This document shows, piece after piece, positions 16,499-25,447 of a stretch of DNA of 64,000 nt. Source of the stretch: an uncultured Lachnospiraceae bacterium (GTDB taxonomy: Bacteria; Bacillota; Clostridia; Lachnospirales; Lachnospiraceae). The stretch's first letter is position 1, and the number at the start of each line of letters is the position of its first letter. Under the pieces are notes generated by a model. The model ran no database searches. It was not told the origin of the DNA and saw only the letters and a list, made by a program, of their open reading frames with translations. The stretch is from assembly GCA_946554445.1 (NCBI GenBank), contig CAMNSD010000009.1:62001-126000 (forward strand), written 5' to 3'. The position numbers and the translations under genes were made by a program.

Positions 16499-17842
16499 TT
16501 ACTGTGCAAGCACTCTGTCCATAGCCTCAGAAGCCTCTTTCAGCGCATCCTCCGGTGTCGCCGCACCTGTCATTACCTTCTCAAACAAAGGAATCATGAC
16601 GTCATTATCAATCTGGCTCGCCAGGGAATACCCAAGATTATAGGAACGGCCGATCTCCGTTGCCTTGGAGATCGCGCTCAATACCTCATCGCTCTGTATC
16701 TCCGGATCCTCCATCAGCGTCTTGGACCATACCGGGAAACCGTTTCTCTGAGACCATTCTTTCAAAATATCATCCGTCAGCCAATACTGCATGAACTTAT
16801 AAGCCGCTAACTTATGACTCTCTTCCGTCCCCTTCGGGATCACATAACTGCATCCGCCCGCCGGCGAAAAAGCGCCTGCACTGCCTGCCACACAAGGAGC
16901 GATGCCAAAATTAATCCCCTGCTCCCGCAGGCCGTTGATCTGCCAGGGACCGCTCATATACATGGCAATCTGTCCCGCCTGCAACATCGTATCCGCCTCC
17001 GGCCCTGTGATGTTACTGGGCGAAACCTTTTTATTCACAGTCAGATCCTGCAGCCACTCCAGTGTCTTTACATTCTCTTCAGAATTTAAAAGATTGGTAT
17101 TGGTATTCGGATCATCGGCATCGCCGCCGTTGGCCCATAAAAACTGCATGTATGTAACGCTTGTAGGCAGTGCAAGACCGTACTGGTTTTTCTCCGGATT
17201 AGTCAGTTTCACCGCATACTCTGTCAATTCCTCCAAGGTGGCCGGCGCTTTCTCCGGATCTAAACCAGCCTCCTTAAACAAATCTTTGTTCCAGTATAAA
17301 TAACTTACATTATACTGCATGGGCGTACCATAAAGTTTCCCATCCACATGGGACAGTTCCAGAACGTTCTCTAAAATATTGCTCTTATCCACCCCTGTCA
17401 CATCCCAGAAATCACTGATATCCACCAGGGAATCATTGCTCACATAAGGCGCGATGTTCTCCACACCGAACAGCACCAGATCCGGCGCAGTCCCGGTAGC
17501 AATGGCCGCCGGCAGCTTCTGCTGCAACTGGTCGTTGGGCATGATATCCATCTGAATCTCAATATTGTCCGTATTCGTCTTATTATAATTGTCTACGATC
17601 TCCCGCAGGATATCTCCGTCAGATCCCGTAAACACATTCCAGAACTGCAAGGTAACCTTCTCGTCGGACGCCACCTCTGCATTCTGGCTCTCTTTTGCCG
17701 TATCCGCTGCAGCCTGTTCCTGATTCGTGTCAGTACCTGCTGTATCACTGGATGATGACTGCGCGCCGTTTCCGCCGCATCCTACCAATAATGATATACA
17801 CATTGCCGCACTTAAAAGTACGCTTACCAATTTCTTCTTCAT
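16499..17842 (-). CDS. ABC sugar transporter solute-binding lipoprotein (family 1)
   Basis: 447 residues. Lipobox LLVGCG with lipidated Cys22, a Ser/Asp/Gln-rich linker to about residue 65, then an extracellular solute-binding family 1 fold (VTLQFWNVFTGSDGDILREIVDNYN... YGTPMQYNVSYLYWNKDLFKEAGLDPEKAPAT). It captures the oligosaccharide for the two permeases. First gene of the operon; AGGAGG sits 7 bases before ATG. The companion GH51 suggests arabino-oligosaccharides as ligand. Confidence 0.94.
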   Translation of the reverse strand: MKKKLVSVLLSAAMCISLLVGCGGNGAQSSSSDTAGTDTNQEQAAADTAKESQNAEVASDEKVTLQFWNVFTGSDGDILREIVDNYNKTNTDNIEIQMDIMPNDQLQQKLPAAIATGTAPDLVLFGVENIAPYVSNDSLVDISDFWDVTGVDKSNILENVLELSHVDGKLYGTPMQYNVSYLYWNKDLFKEAGLDPEKAPATLEELTEYAVKLTNPEKNQYGLALPTSVTYMQFLWANGGDADDPNTNTNLLNSEENVKTLEWLQDLTVNKKVSPSNITGPEADTMLQAGQIAMYMSGPWQINGLREQGINFGIAPCVAGSAGAFSPAGGCSYVIPKGTEESHKLAAYKFMQYWLTDDILKEWSQRNGFPVWSKTLMEDPEIQSDEVLSAISKATEIGRSYNLGYSLASQIDNDVMIPLFEKVMTGAATPEDALKEASEAMDRVLAQ

Positions 17843-18111
17843 TCATTAACCTCCTGTCTGTGTTTGCATATTACAGCTTCCTTGTAGATTTTTGACAGAC
17901 ACTTTACATTTATGCAAAAATGCTTTAAAATAACGAATGTGAAAAATATCCTGACAGCCTATCAGTTCTTTTGCGGGGACTATAGCAGTTGGGGTATTTT
18001 TTTTGTGTTCCTCCCATAACACAGGTCTCATTTTCGTCGTTTTAATTAATCAATACAGTGCTCTGTCTAAATTGCTATGTGCAATTTTCTTTTGCGTACT
18101 CGTGTACGCTT
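17843..18111 (-). other. Long 5' leader of the arabinoside operon
   Basis: About 270 bases between the predicted transcription start (near 18112) and the first gene. It contains one 61-codon frame (18031-17846, minus) that ends just before the binding-protein start but lacks a convincing ribosome site, so I do not call it a gene. I see no recognised riboswitch. Function of the leader unknown. Confidence 0.4.
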
Positions 18112-18147
18112 TATGGAAATTATACACTTTGTACAAAGATATGTCAA
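18094..18147 (-). promoter_or_regulatory. Consensus sigma-A promoter plus 16-bp palindromic operator, arabinoside operon
   Basis: On the minus strand TTGACA (18142-18147), a 17-base spacer, and TATAAT (18119-18124): a perfect consensus promoter. The spacer itself holds the palindrome TTTGTACAAA. Just downstream, over positions about +3 to +18, is GCGTACACGAGTACGC (18094-18109) with perfect 6-base arms around four bases. A roadblock operator at this place is the natural site for the LacI regulator of the same operon; that assignment is inference. Confidence 0.85.
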
Positions 18148-18168
18148 CTGGAAAATGAAAAGGTAAAA

Positions 18169-18236
18169 GGAGAATTGAGTTCTGAATTCTCCGCATAACA
18201 AAACAGGTACTTTAATGGAAACAAGTACCTGTTTTG
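18169..18236 (-). terminator. Two hairpins downstream of the DUF1016 gene
   Basis: CAAAACAGGTACTT (18199-18212) and its exact complement (18223-18236) form a 14-base stem with a 10-base loop; GGAGAATT / AATTCTCC (18169-18192) forms a second. They lie between the DUF1016 stop (18385) and the arabinoside promoter and most likely end the former transcript. The remaining stretch 18237-18384 shows nothing else. Confidence 0.65.
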
Positions 18237-18384
18237 TCTTTCTTCTTTGTCTTTGATTGTTTTATCAAAATAGCTTAAAAGCAATTTATCTGCAATTTCA
18301 CAGTTTGGGCTATATTTCATCCCATGTCATTTGATATTTTATTCCGTTAAAAATATCTTCACGCCGCATTCTAAACACAAATCC

Positions 18385-19377
18385 CTACTCGTCATCCTCC
18401 AATAAAGGCATATTGATTAATTCCTGCAATTTCTTCTGTAGTACATTTTTATCCGGCAATTGGAGTTGATACTCTGCAACCATCATTGGAGACAATGTTC
18501 TGCTCATAGCATACTCAACCACTTCATCATCTTTAGATGCACATAATATCATTCCGACACTCGGATTCTCATTTTCCTTTTTCTTCTGACGATCAAGAGC
18601 TTCCAGATAGAAATCCATTTTCGATATATACTCTGGCTTAAATTTACCAACTTTCAGTTCAAACGCTACAAGACACTGCAATCCCCGATGAAAGAAAAGC
18701 AGGTCAATCTTGTAATCTTCACCACCAACCTGAACTCTAAATTCTTCATCAATGAATGTAAAATCCCTGCCAACCTCCAGAATAAAATGTTTCATATTCC
18801 TGATCAGGCCTTTTCTTAAATCAGGCTCCTTGAAGTTAGATGGCAAATCCAGAAATTCTATCACATAAGAATCCAGAAACGGATTATCTTTCAATCCCTT
18901 AATCGGATCAGGCAACAGTTTTTCCTTAGACAACATATATCGTTCATAATATCCACTGTCTATCTGACGGGACAATTCCCGTGCCGAATAATTCTCTTTT
19001 ATACAGAGAGTTATATAAAAATGACGTTCTTCAGGTGTTTTTCCCTTTGAAATGATAGCCAGATGATTGGACCAGCTTATTTGTGACAACAGTGTTGTCA
19101 CAAATTCATCATCTGCATAAGTTTCATAAAATTTCTTCATGCGATACAGGCCACGCCTGTTAAATCCCTTAATCCCAGGAAATGCATTTTGGATTTCTTC
19201 AACCACCGTATCTATATAAGCATCCCCAAATGATGTTTTCATGGATTCTGTACTCAGGTATTCTCCTACCTTCCAGTACATCTGAATCAACTCCTCGTTT
19301 ACCTTTTTCAATGCATTCTGCCTTGATTGACTGATAATCTGAATAAGGTTACCTGCCGCTGATATATCATTTTTCAC
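18385..19377 (-). CDS. DUF1016/YhcG-family PD-(D/E)XK nuclease-domain protein
   Basis: 330 residues, full length for the family. The N-terminal DUF1016_N helical domain (about 10-150; RGLYRMKKFYETYAD, LSQISWSNHLAIIS) is followed by a PD-(D/E)XK nuclease fold with VGGEDYKIDLLFFHRGLQCLVAFELK, giving catalytic Asp and E-x-K. Family members are found alone or near restriction/retron loci; the function is not settled, with Holliday-junction-like nuclease and defence roles proposed. GTG at 19377 with AGGTGG upstream. A 25-bp palindrome lies inside the gene (19080-19104) and nearly the same sequence just upstream of the start. Confidence 0.9.
   Translation of the reverse strand: MKNDISAAGNLIQIISQSRQNALKKVNEELIQMYWKVGEYLSTESMKTSFGDAYIDTVVEEIQNAFPGIKGFNRRGLYRMKKFYETYADDEFVTTLLSQISWSNHLAIISKGKTPEERHFYITLCIKENYSARELSRQIDSGYYERYMLSKEKLLPDPIKGLKDNPFLDSYVIEFLDLPSNFKEPDLRKGLIRNMKHFILEVGRDFTFIDEEFRVQVGGEDYKIDLLFFHRGLQCLVAFELKVGKFKPEYISKMDFYLEALDRQKKKENENPSVGMILCASKDDEVVEYAMSRTLSPMMVAEYQLQLPDKNVLQKKLQELINMPLLEDDE
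19080..19104. repeat. 25-bp perfect palindrome inside the DUF1016 coding region
   Basis: Arms TTTGTGACAACA (19080-19091) and its exact complement (19093-19104) around a single central base. It encodes FVTTLLSQI in the DUF1016_N domain. A 23-bp version with one mismatch recurs at 19400-19422. Confidence 0.9.
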
Positions 19378-19399
19378 AAAAATCCACCACCTTTCAAGC

Positions 19400-19422
19400 T
19401 TGTGTCAACACTGTTGTCACAA
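19400..19422. promoter_or_regulatory. 23-bp palindrome upstream of the DUF1016 start, copy of the intragenic one
   Basis: TTGTGTCAACA-C-TGTTGTCACAA: 11-base arms with one mismatch, 23 to 45 bases before the GTG start. It shares all but one or two bases with the intragenic palindrome at 19080-19104. Position fits an operator overlapping the promoter or leader. Which protein binds is unknown; autoregulation is a guess. Confidence 0.6.
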
Positions 19423-19608
19423 ATCAATATGTTTATTGCAAAATCAAACCATACTCCATTTTAGGTATTCCCAGATAAATACTATCATAATTCGACAGAA
19501 TATTCAATTGGTCTTTCGCTATTCTATGTGCGATATACTGACATGATTTAATAGAAATAAGCAAGCCGCATATATTATATTTTATCAGATTTACATCATA
19601 AACCATCA

Positions 19609-20082
19609 TTAAAACCCTTCCGTTCTCCTCTGCTTACGCATCTCCCGTCTCTTAATGCCAGCCTCCCACTCTGCCCTTTCCGACTCCGTCTCAAGGATAA
19701 GTCCCGGCACTTCCACGGGATTGCCCTCCTCGTCCACCGCAACTAATGTCAGATAGGCCCTGTTGATAGGTCTCCGGATACCATCGAGGCTTTCTATATA
19801 AGTATCCACCCGTACTTCCAGGGACGTTCTTCCCACAAAGGTTACCCTGCCGATCAATACGATCAAATCCTTTAGATAGGCGCCCCGAATAAATTTCAGA
19901 TTATCGACGGAGGCCGTGATCACATCCCGCCGTGCATGCCTGATACCCACAAGCCCCGCCAGTTCGTCAATCCACTCCATCAGCTTCCCGCCAAAAAGTC
20001 TCCCTGCGCCGTTCAAGTGTTCCGGGCGCACCTGATATACCTGTTCCATTCTGGACTCCGCCACTGTCTTTTTGCTTTCCAT
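19609..20082 (-). CDS. Acyl-CoA thioesterase, hotdog fold (YciA-like)
   Basis: Hydrolyses acyl-CoA esters. ATG at 20082 (MESKKTVAES, 157 residues) has AAAGGG eight bases upstream; the frame is open to 20130. The hotdog motif RLFGGKLMEWIDELAGLVGIRHAR, with the active-site Asp, and ITASVDNLKFIRGAYLKDLIVLIGRVTFVGRTSLEVRV follow the acyl-CoA thioester hydrolase family. Soluble, monocistronic, served by an extended -10 promoter at 20147. Confidence 0.92.
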   Translation of the reverse strand: MESKKTVAESRMEQVYQVRPEHLNGAGRLFGGKLMEWIDELAGLVGIRHARRDVITASVDNLKFIRGAYLKDLIVLIGRVTFVGRTSLEVRVDTYIESLDGIRRPINRAYLTLVAVDEEGNPVEVPGLILETESERAEWEAGIKRREMRKQRRTEGF

Positions 20083-20387
20083 ATGTTTTCCCTTTTCCAT
20101 AAATTGTTCGGATGATCTATTTTCATCCACTGTAGATTTTAAGCTTATTATAGCAAAACTTTAACATAATATAATCCCTTTTCACACTTCTTTCTTTTGC
20201 TAACTAACTTCTACTATATTTTTCATATATTTAGGGCACTAGGAAATTTTTACCCTCTTTCTCTGCATGATAGCAAATTATTTACCTGTTTGCCATGAAT
20301 GCTTGCATCTTCCAAAACAGCATTGCTATAATGGCTGATAACTGCAACAAAAGATGCCTGCTGGTAAAATGGAAAGGACAAATCCGC
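20083..20387. promoter_or_regulatory. Divergent promoter region, thioesterase and chemoreceptor
   Basis: 305 bases without a gene. Minus strand: TGCTATAAT (20147-20155), an extended -10, 65 bases from the thioesterase start. Plus strand: another TGCTATAAT (20324-20332), 56 bases before the chemoreceptor ATG at 20388. Neither has a good -35, which fits extended -10 promoters. Nothing else is evident in between. Confidence 0.6.
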
Positions 20388-22493
20388 ATGAAATGGAAGA
20401 AAGCACACGATACCCGACAAGAAAAAAAGGCAAAAACTAAAAGAAGCATTGGCATCACTCTCATTGGGGGATTTTTAATTCCAGTATTCCTGATTGTTGT
20501 GCTTGGCATGATTTCTTATACCACCGCTTCCAGCACCATTATGGAAAAATACCGGGAATCTTCCCTGAATACGGTTTCCGCTGTAAGCTTATATGGCAGT
20601 TCCATCGCGGACGGTATTGCTTCCAGGGCCAGGGAACAGATTGCAAACAGCGACATGAAAAAGTATTATGAAGAGTATTACGACAATACGGACGAAAAAT
20701 GGCTGGAAGTTTACGGCAACGCCAAATCAACAATCTTGCAGATGAAAAATAACTCGACCTCTATTTCCAACTTTTATACCATACCGGAAGCCGGCTCCGA
20801 AATTAATTCCATCGACGGAGATCTTGGAAATACTATTTACAGCGATTTCATGTCTTCCGATATTGGTACATACTTCACGGAAAACAAATCCAAGAAAAAC
20901 GGCTGGTTTGGATTCCACACCACCATTGATAAAGCCCGCGGAAGTAACGGGCAGGACTATGCCTTTACTTATGTGCAGCGCTTTGTGAATTCAAATACCT
21001 TCCTCGTCCTGGATTGGGACATGCAGCTGGCAGAAGACATCCTATCCCATGCTAACTTCGGAGCAAACAGTATCTGCGCGCTGGTATCCGCAGACGGCAG
21101 GGAGGTGTCCCGCATCTATAAAGCCACCACCGACCAAACCCTGTCAATGGAAAGCGTGGAAACACCTGTATTCATTGATACAGACTTCTACCATCTTTCA
21201 CAAGAAACGGAAGAGGCCGGCAGTTTCGATGTGACCTGGAACGGCAGGCAGTATCTATATGTATATTCGCCCTTGGAAAAATCTGGTATTATGCTCTGCG
21301 CGCTGATCCCCAGAGATAATATCCTGGCGGAAGTCACAATGATCCGTAACCTGACAGTCATCATTGTCGTTATTGCCGTCCTCATCGCAATGTTGGTGGG
21401 AACATTAATTTCTGGCGGTATCAGTAAGACCGTCAATGTCATCAGCCATTCCCTTGGTAAAGTGTCCAACGGAGATATGACACAGACGTTCTCCACAAAA
21501 CGCAAAGATGAATTTGGTCTGCTCGCAACAGCTCTAAACAATACGATAACAAATATACGGGTATTGATGACAGAAATGAAAAATTTCGGCGGCCACGTCA
21601 ACGAAATGGCGGAAGGCACCACCCAGAAGACAGAAACCTTAAACGAATCGCTGCGGGATATACTGACCAGCGTGGAAGAGGTTGCTGACGGCGTCCAGAG
21701 CCAGGCCCTGGAAACAGACAAGAGTAATGAGAGAATGCAGATATTTGCTGGGCGTCTGGATGACCTCTACAATGAAACTTCCGATATGTCAAATTCCATT
21801 CAGGACGTACTGGATACCATTCAGAAAGGTCAAGTCATCATACAGGATCTGGAACAGGGTTCCCAGACGACTGCCTCGATCACCACTCTTCTGGTCGAAA
21901 ACGCAGACGGCGTACAACAGTACTCTATTGATATAGAAAGCATTATTGACACCATTAACAGCATCGCCCAGCAGACCAACCTGCTCTCCCTGAACGCCTC
22001 CATCGAGGCCGCCAGGGCCGGCGAACACGGCCGGGGATTCTCCGTGGTTGCAGAGGAAATCCGCAATCTTGCGGACATGTCTTCCGACGCGGCTGGCGAA
22101 GTTCAGCAGATTTTAAGCAAAATGTCCGCCATGACAAGAAAAACAACCCAATCCGCCAGAGAAACCGAAGACATCATCTCGAAGCAGCAGATATCTTTAA
22201 ACGAAACCGTATCCGTATTCAATATGATTGAGACACGGGTGCAAAAGCTAGTGGACAGCCTTCAGGTGATTGTGGACGGTATGGGAGAGATCAACGCCGA
22301 CAAGGAAGAAATCCAGACTTCCGTGCAAAACATCTCTGCCAAGGCAGAAATGGCGGCCGTTTCAACCACAGAAGTCACTTCTGCTTTGGATGAACAGGCC
22401 AGAGTCATGACGGAACTGACACAGAATATGGAAAATATGAGAAAAGAAATCCTGACACTGGAAGAATCCATGAATCGTTTTACGATTGAATAG
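20388..22493 (+). CDS. Methyl-accepting chemotaxis protein (dCACHE-HAMP-MA)
   Basis: The frame is open from 20295, but ATG at 20388 (701 residues) has AAAGGA nine bases upstream and lies downstream of an extended -10 promoter. First membrane span about residues 24-46, then an extracytoplasmic double-CACHE-like sensor to about 320, second span ([21 protein letters not shown]), HAMP ([28 protein letters not shown]), and the signalling domain with [23 protein letters not shown] and [16 protein letters not shown]. Ligand unknown. It differs clearly from the receptor at 9.9-11.9 kb. Confidence 0.93.
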   Translation: MKWKKAHDTRQEKKAKTKRSIGITLIGGFLIPVFLIVVLGMISYTTASSTIMEKYRESSLNTVSAVSLYGSSIADGIASRAREQIANSDMKKYYEEYYDNTDEKWLEVYGNAKSTILQMKNNSTSISNFYTIPEAGSEINSIDGDLGNTIYSDFMSSDIGTYFTENKSKKNGWFGFHTTIDKARGSNGQDYAFTYVQRFVNSNTFLVLDWDMQLAEDILSHANFGANSICALVSADGREVSRIYKATTDQTLSMESVETPVFIDTDFYHLSQETEEAGSFDVTWNGRQYLYVYSPLEKSGIMLCALIPRDNILAEVTMIRNLTVIIVVIAVLIAMLVGTLISGGISKTVNVISHSLGKVSNGDMTQTFSTKRKDEFGLLATALNNTITNIRVLMTEMKNFGGHVNEMAEGTTQKTETLNESLRDILTSVEEVADGVQSQALETDKSNERMQIFAGRLDDLYNETSDMSNSIQDVLDTIQKGQVIIQDLEQGSQTTASITTLLVENADGVQQYSIDIESIIDTINSIAQQTNLLSLNASIEAARAGEHGRGFSVVAEEIRNLADMSSDAAGEVQQILSKMSAMTRKTTQSARETEDIISKQQISLNETVSVFNMIETRVQKLVDSLQVIVDGMGEINADKEEIQTSVQNISAKAEMAAVSTTEVTSALDEQARVMTELTQNMENMRKEILTLEESMNRFTIE

Positions 22494-22528
22494 CCAAAGA
22501 AAAGGGGGATGGGGAGCGCTTTACCTCC

Positions 22529-23506
22529 TCATTCCTCATTCCAATACTGCCTGATCTGCTCCTGCGTCAGCGAGTCTGCAAACTCCTTCTTCAACTGCAG
22601 GAAATACTCTAAGTCCATCAAAATACCATAAAGCACCGCCCGGTCCTCAAATTCTTGCCTTGTCACAGGCAGTCCGGAATCTTTCATCTGTGTAAGTACC
22701 TCCTCCCGTTTCGCGAGTAACTCCCTAGCATTATTGGATTCCCCAAAGGTCACCGCAATCTCATGGAGCAGTTCCGACACCCGATTTGTCTGTGGCAAAA
22801 TGGTACGCATACTTATAATCTTCTTATAAATATCCCGCAGAACCACCATCTGCTGCTCTCTCATATTCATATAGACAAGGAAATACTTGGATTCCTGAAA
22901 GAATGTATTATTCATATAAGCGAAAGCCTGCTTCTTGCCGGCGTCTATATCCGTCTGCAGTTTATCGAAGCAGTTCCCTGTATAATCTGACCTTTCTTCT
23001 TTCCTAATGTATTCCGACATCCGCAGGAGTACGTTGCGCAAATCTTCCTCCAACTGATATTGCATGGCGCGGATTTCCCGGCTCTTATCCGGCATATACA
23101 GATTCAAGACTGTGCCGATTCCCGCCCCGATTACCAAAATCAGTGCCTCATTTCCAATCATAGAAAACGCCATATTCTTTTCCATCAGATAATGTGTGAC
23201 CAGTACCGCATTGATAGAAACTGCATTGCCCAGATGAAGTGGCCCACAGCAGGCAATAAAAAGGAATAAAAAAATACCATAGGAAAACACATGATACCCC
23301 AAAAGATGAAAAATCATATAAGCAAGAGCTGTCGCCAGCAGAAAGGCGCATACCCTTTTCGCAGAGATAACGATCGTCTCTCTGGAAGTATCCTGTATCG
23401 TCAGAAGCGTTATGATACCCGCCGATGTGCTGTAGCTAAGTCCTAGCAGATCGGCGAGGAAAATTGCCACCGCACTGCCGATGGCAATCTTGAAAAGCTT
23501 TAGCAT
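22529..23506 (-). CDS. Aromatic acid exporter family protein (FUSC/DUF939-like)
   Basis: 325 residues. The N-terminal 145 residues hold about six membrane segments with GLSYSTSAGIITLLTIQDTSRETIVISAKRVCA, the ArAE_1/FUSC signature; the remainder is a soluble helical C-terminal domain. The family is related to AaeB exporters and to half-size FUSC proteins; substrate unknown. ATG at 23506 follows AAGGCGG, which lies at the end of the upstream unknown gene 13 bases away, so the two form an operon. Confidence 0.82.
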   Translation of the reverse strand: MLKLFKIAIGSAVAIFLADLLGLSYSTSAGIITLLTIQDTSRETIVISAKRVCAFLLATALAYMIFHLLGYHVFSYGIFLFLFIACCGPLHLGNAVSINAVLVTHYLMEKNMAFSMIGNEALILVIGAGIGTVLNLYMPDKSREIRAMQYQLEEDLRNVLLRMSEYIRKEERSDYTGNCFDKLQTDIDAGKKQAFAYMNNTFFQESKYFLVYMNMREQQMVVLRDIYKKIISMRTILPQTNRVSELLHEIAVTFGESNNARELLAKREEVLTQMKDSGLPVTRQEFEDRAVLYGILMDLEYFLQLKKEFADSLTQEQIRQYWNEE

Positions 23507-23519
23507 AGAATCCGCCTTT

Positions 23520-24137
23520 CTATTCCAACAAATCCAAAAATTTCTTCCACTCCATATAGCCTTTCAAATCCCCATAGCGGTATTCGGACTGCATGATATC
23601 CTTCACAATCTCCACCCAGTCCCTTTTCTGGGCAAAGTCCCATGATCCGGCATTTCTCCGCTCCGCATTTTCGACACTCTTAGCGACTGCTGCCTTCAAT
23701 ACCGTATCCTCAAAGCTGCCTTTCCCGCTCTCCTTCAAATGGCAGGTATAAGCATACATCTGAGCTGTATCGCAGTTTCGTGGATCTACCTTAGACACAT
23801 CCACCATCTGCTCTGTCACATTCCCAGCATGATCCCATGTTTTCACTCTATATACCGGATTGTCCGCATCAAAATCCTGGGGCTTACAGACAACAATAGA
23901 TGTGCCGTTTACCACATCCGTCCAAGAACTGACCACGCTATCTCCTAAACCTTCCCCGGCACCAGCTTCTGCGCCATGCAGAGTGGCTGCAGCGTTCCCT
24001 TTTGCCTGTGCCGCCTCCGCCGCCTGTTTGGCAAAACTCGCCCCTGACACCTCTGCTTTTCCCATATCCCCTGATACTTTTCTTGTCTCACGCTCCGGTG
24101 TTGTATACCGTGTCGTCCCTATGCCATTCAAACTCAT
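23520..24137 (-). CDS. Unknown protein, lineage-specific type
   Basis: ATG at 24137 (MSLNGIGTTRY, 205 residues) has GGGAGGAG upstream; the frame is open to 24158. The first 70 residues are low-complexity and rich in Ala/Glu/Gly (AKQAAEAAQAKGNAAATLHGAEAG). The C-terminal half is folded, with VVNGTSIVVCKPQDFDADNPVYRVKTWD and a Trp-rich tail ending KGYMEWKKFLDLLE. No signal peptide or membrane segment. I do not recognise it with certainty; the 'M-x-x-x-GIG-T' start recalls other small proteins of Lachnospiraceae, one of which may be the gene at 50981. Operon with the exporter-like gene downstream. Confidence 0.75.
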   Translation of the reverse strand: MSLNGIGTTRYTTPERETRKVSGDMGKAEVSGASFAKQAAEAAQAKGNAAATLHGAEAGAGEGLGDSVVSSWTDVVNGTSIVVCKPQDFDADNPVYRVKTWDHAGNVTEQMVDVSKVDPRNCDTAQMYAYTCHLKESGKGSFEDTVLKAAVAKSVENAERRNAGSWDFAQKRDWVEIVKDIMQSEYRYGDLKGYMEWKKFLDLLE

Positions 24138-24239
24138 TTCTATCGCTCCTCCCTGCATAGACTACATATAGACTATTACTTTTTGTCCATCTTATCTATA
24201 ATACGAATCAGGAAGTCTGAAAGTTTCATTTTCCTATAT

Positions 24240-25418
24240 TTATGGAACATAGGTATTATAAATCTCCACATGATCATAAATGCACCGCCAACCGCTGGTG
24301 GATTCCGCCGTCACACAGATATAGGGTGTCCCACCTGTCGATATACTATAACTCACCGCACAGTTCTTGGACTGAACAATATAACCTGTCTTAGCACAGA
24401 GTACCTCGCCGCCGGTGTCCTTGTCCTCAATTTTGCGCAGAAACCAGTTAGAAATTTCGATACCATCCGGATGCTCCTCGGTAGGTTTCGTGGTGTAAAT
24501 ATGCTTCGATAAAAATTCCCTGCACAAGTCATTCTGCATTGCCGCTTTCATGATAATTGCCATATCATAAACCGTGGTATAATGCGCTTCATCATACAGC
24601 CCCACACAATTAGTAAAATGTGTACTATCCGCTATGCCCAGTTCTTCCAGTTTCTGATTCATCAGATCCACAAAGGCCTCCTGGGAACCCGCCACATAAA
24701 TGGCAAGCCCCAATGCGGCATCCCCGCCGGAATGCATAGCTGTTCCATAGAACATATCCCGTATCGTGACCTTTTCCCCGTCTAAAAATCCCACAGAACT
24801 GCAGTCATTGACATAGGCATAGTCCGTGATCTCCAAAGTCATTGTGAAAGTATCATCCAGCTTCTCCTCTGGAATATGTTCCGCCGCCACCAGAACCGTC
24901 AGGACCTTGGTCATGGAAGCTGGAATAATTCTTTCCCTGGCGCCCTTTGCCGCAACAATGGTATCCATACTCTCATCCACCAGAATCGCATGTGTGCTGA
25001 TTACTTTCTCACTGGTAATGGGCACAGTATCCGCTGTCTCATCAAAAGAATAAACGACAGTTTCTTCCTCCGCTTCCTCTATCTGCCCGGTCTGTTCGGT
25101 TTCAGTCTGCTCTTTTTCGGTCTTTTCTTTTTCACTCTGTTCCTCTATTATCTTCTCCAGTTCTGCCCTGTCAAGTGGTTCCGCCACTGCCGTTTCCTGC
25201 TCCTGCGGCAGGCTTTCATCCTCCTCTTTCCTGCAGGATTTAACGATAACCATCATCAGGATTATGATCACCACAAGCACACCCAGACATAGAATCCGCC
25301 TTATCATACGTCTTCTTCTCATGCGCCGCTGTCTCTCCCGACGCATACGCTGTCTTCTCTCATAGCGAATCCGATATTCTCTGTCATCCTCCCAATCATC
25401 AGAATAGGATTCTCCCAT
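24240..25418 (-). CDS. Membrane-anchored D-alanyl-D-alanine carboxypeptidase (S11)
   Basis: Trims the terminal D-Ala of peptidoglycan stem peptides. ATG at 25418 (392 residues) has GGAGG upstream; the frame is open to 25436. A very Arg-rich cytoplasmic tail (residues 13-41), one membrane span (about 42-59), an acidic Glu/Thr/Gln linker to about 130, then the penicillin-binding domain. Active-site SMTK is at 168-171 and KTG at 343-345. The second motif reads SGG (230-232) in HSGGDAALGLA rather than the usual SGN. It follows the HEAT-repeat gene by 29 bases, same strand. Confidence 0.9.
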   Translation of the reverse strand: MGESYSDDWEDDREYRIRYERRQRMRRERQRRMRRRRMIRRILCLGVLVVIIILMMVIVKSCRKEEDESLPQEQETAVAEPLDRAELEKIIEEQSEKEKTEKEQTETEQTGQIEEAEEETVVYSFDETADTVPITSEKVISTHAILVDESMDTIVAAKGARERIIPASMTKVLTVLVAAEHIPEEKLDDTFTMTLEITDYAYVNDCSSVGFLDGEKVTIRDMFYGTAMHSGGDAALGLAIYVAGSQEAFVDLMNQKLEELGIADSTHFTNCVGLYDEAHYTTVYDMAIIMKAAMQNDLCREFLSKHIYTTKPTEEHPDGIEISNWFLRKIEDKDTGGEVLCAKTGYIVQSKNCAVSYSISTGGTPYICVTAESTSGWRCIYDHVEIYNTYVP

Positions 25419-25447
25419 AATACTGCCTCCAAACAAATTTTACCTTT

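Noticed and set aside
17846-18031. 61-codon frame on the minus strand ending right before the solute-binding protein gene
   Set aside because: No convincing ribosome site, odd composition, no hydrophobic or domain pattern; kept only as a remark on the leader.
17843-18111. Riboswitch in the arabinoside operon leader
   Set aside because: No conserved core of a known class could be found by eye, and regulation by LacI explains the locus.
18385-19377. DUF1016 gene as part of a restriction-modification or retron system
   Set aside because: No methylase, specificity subunit or reverse transcriptase lies beside it; the neighbours are metabolic.
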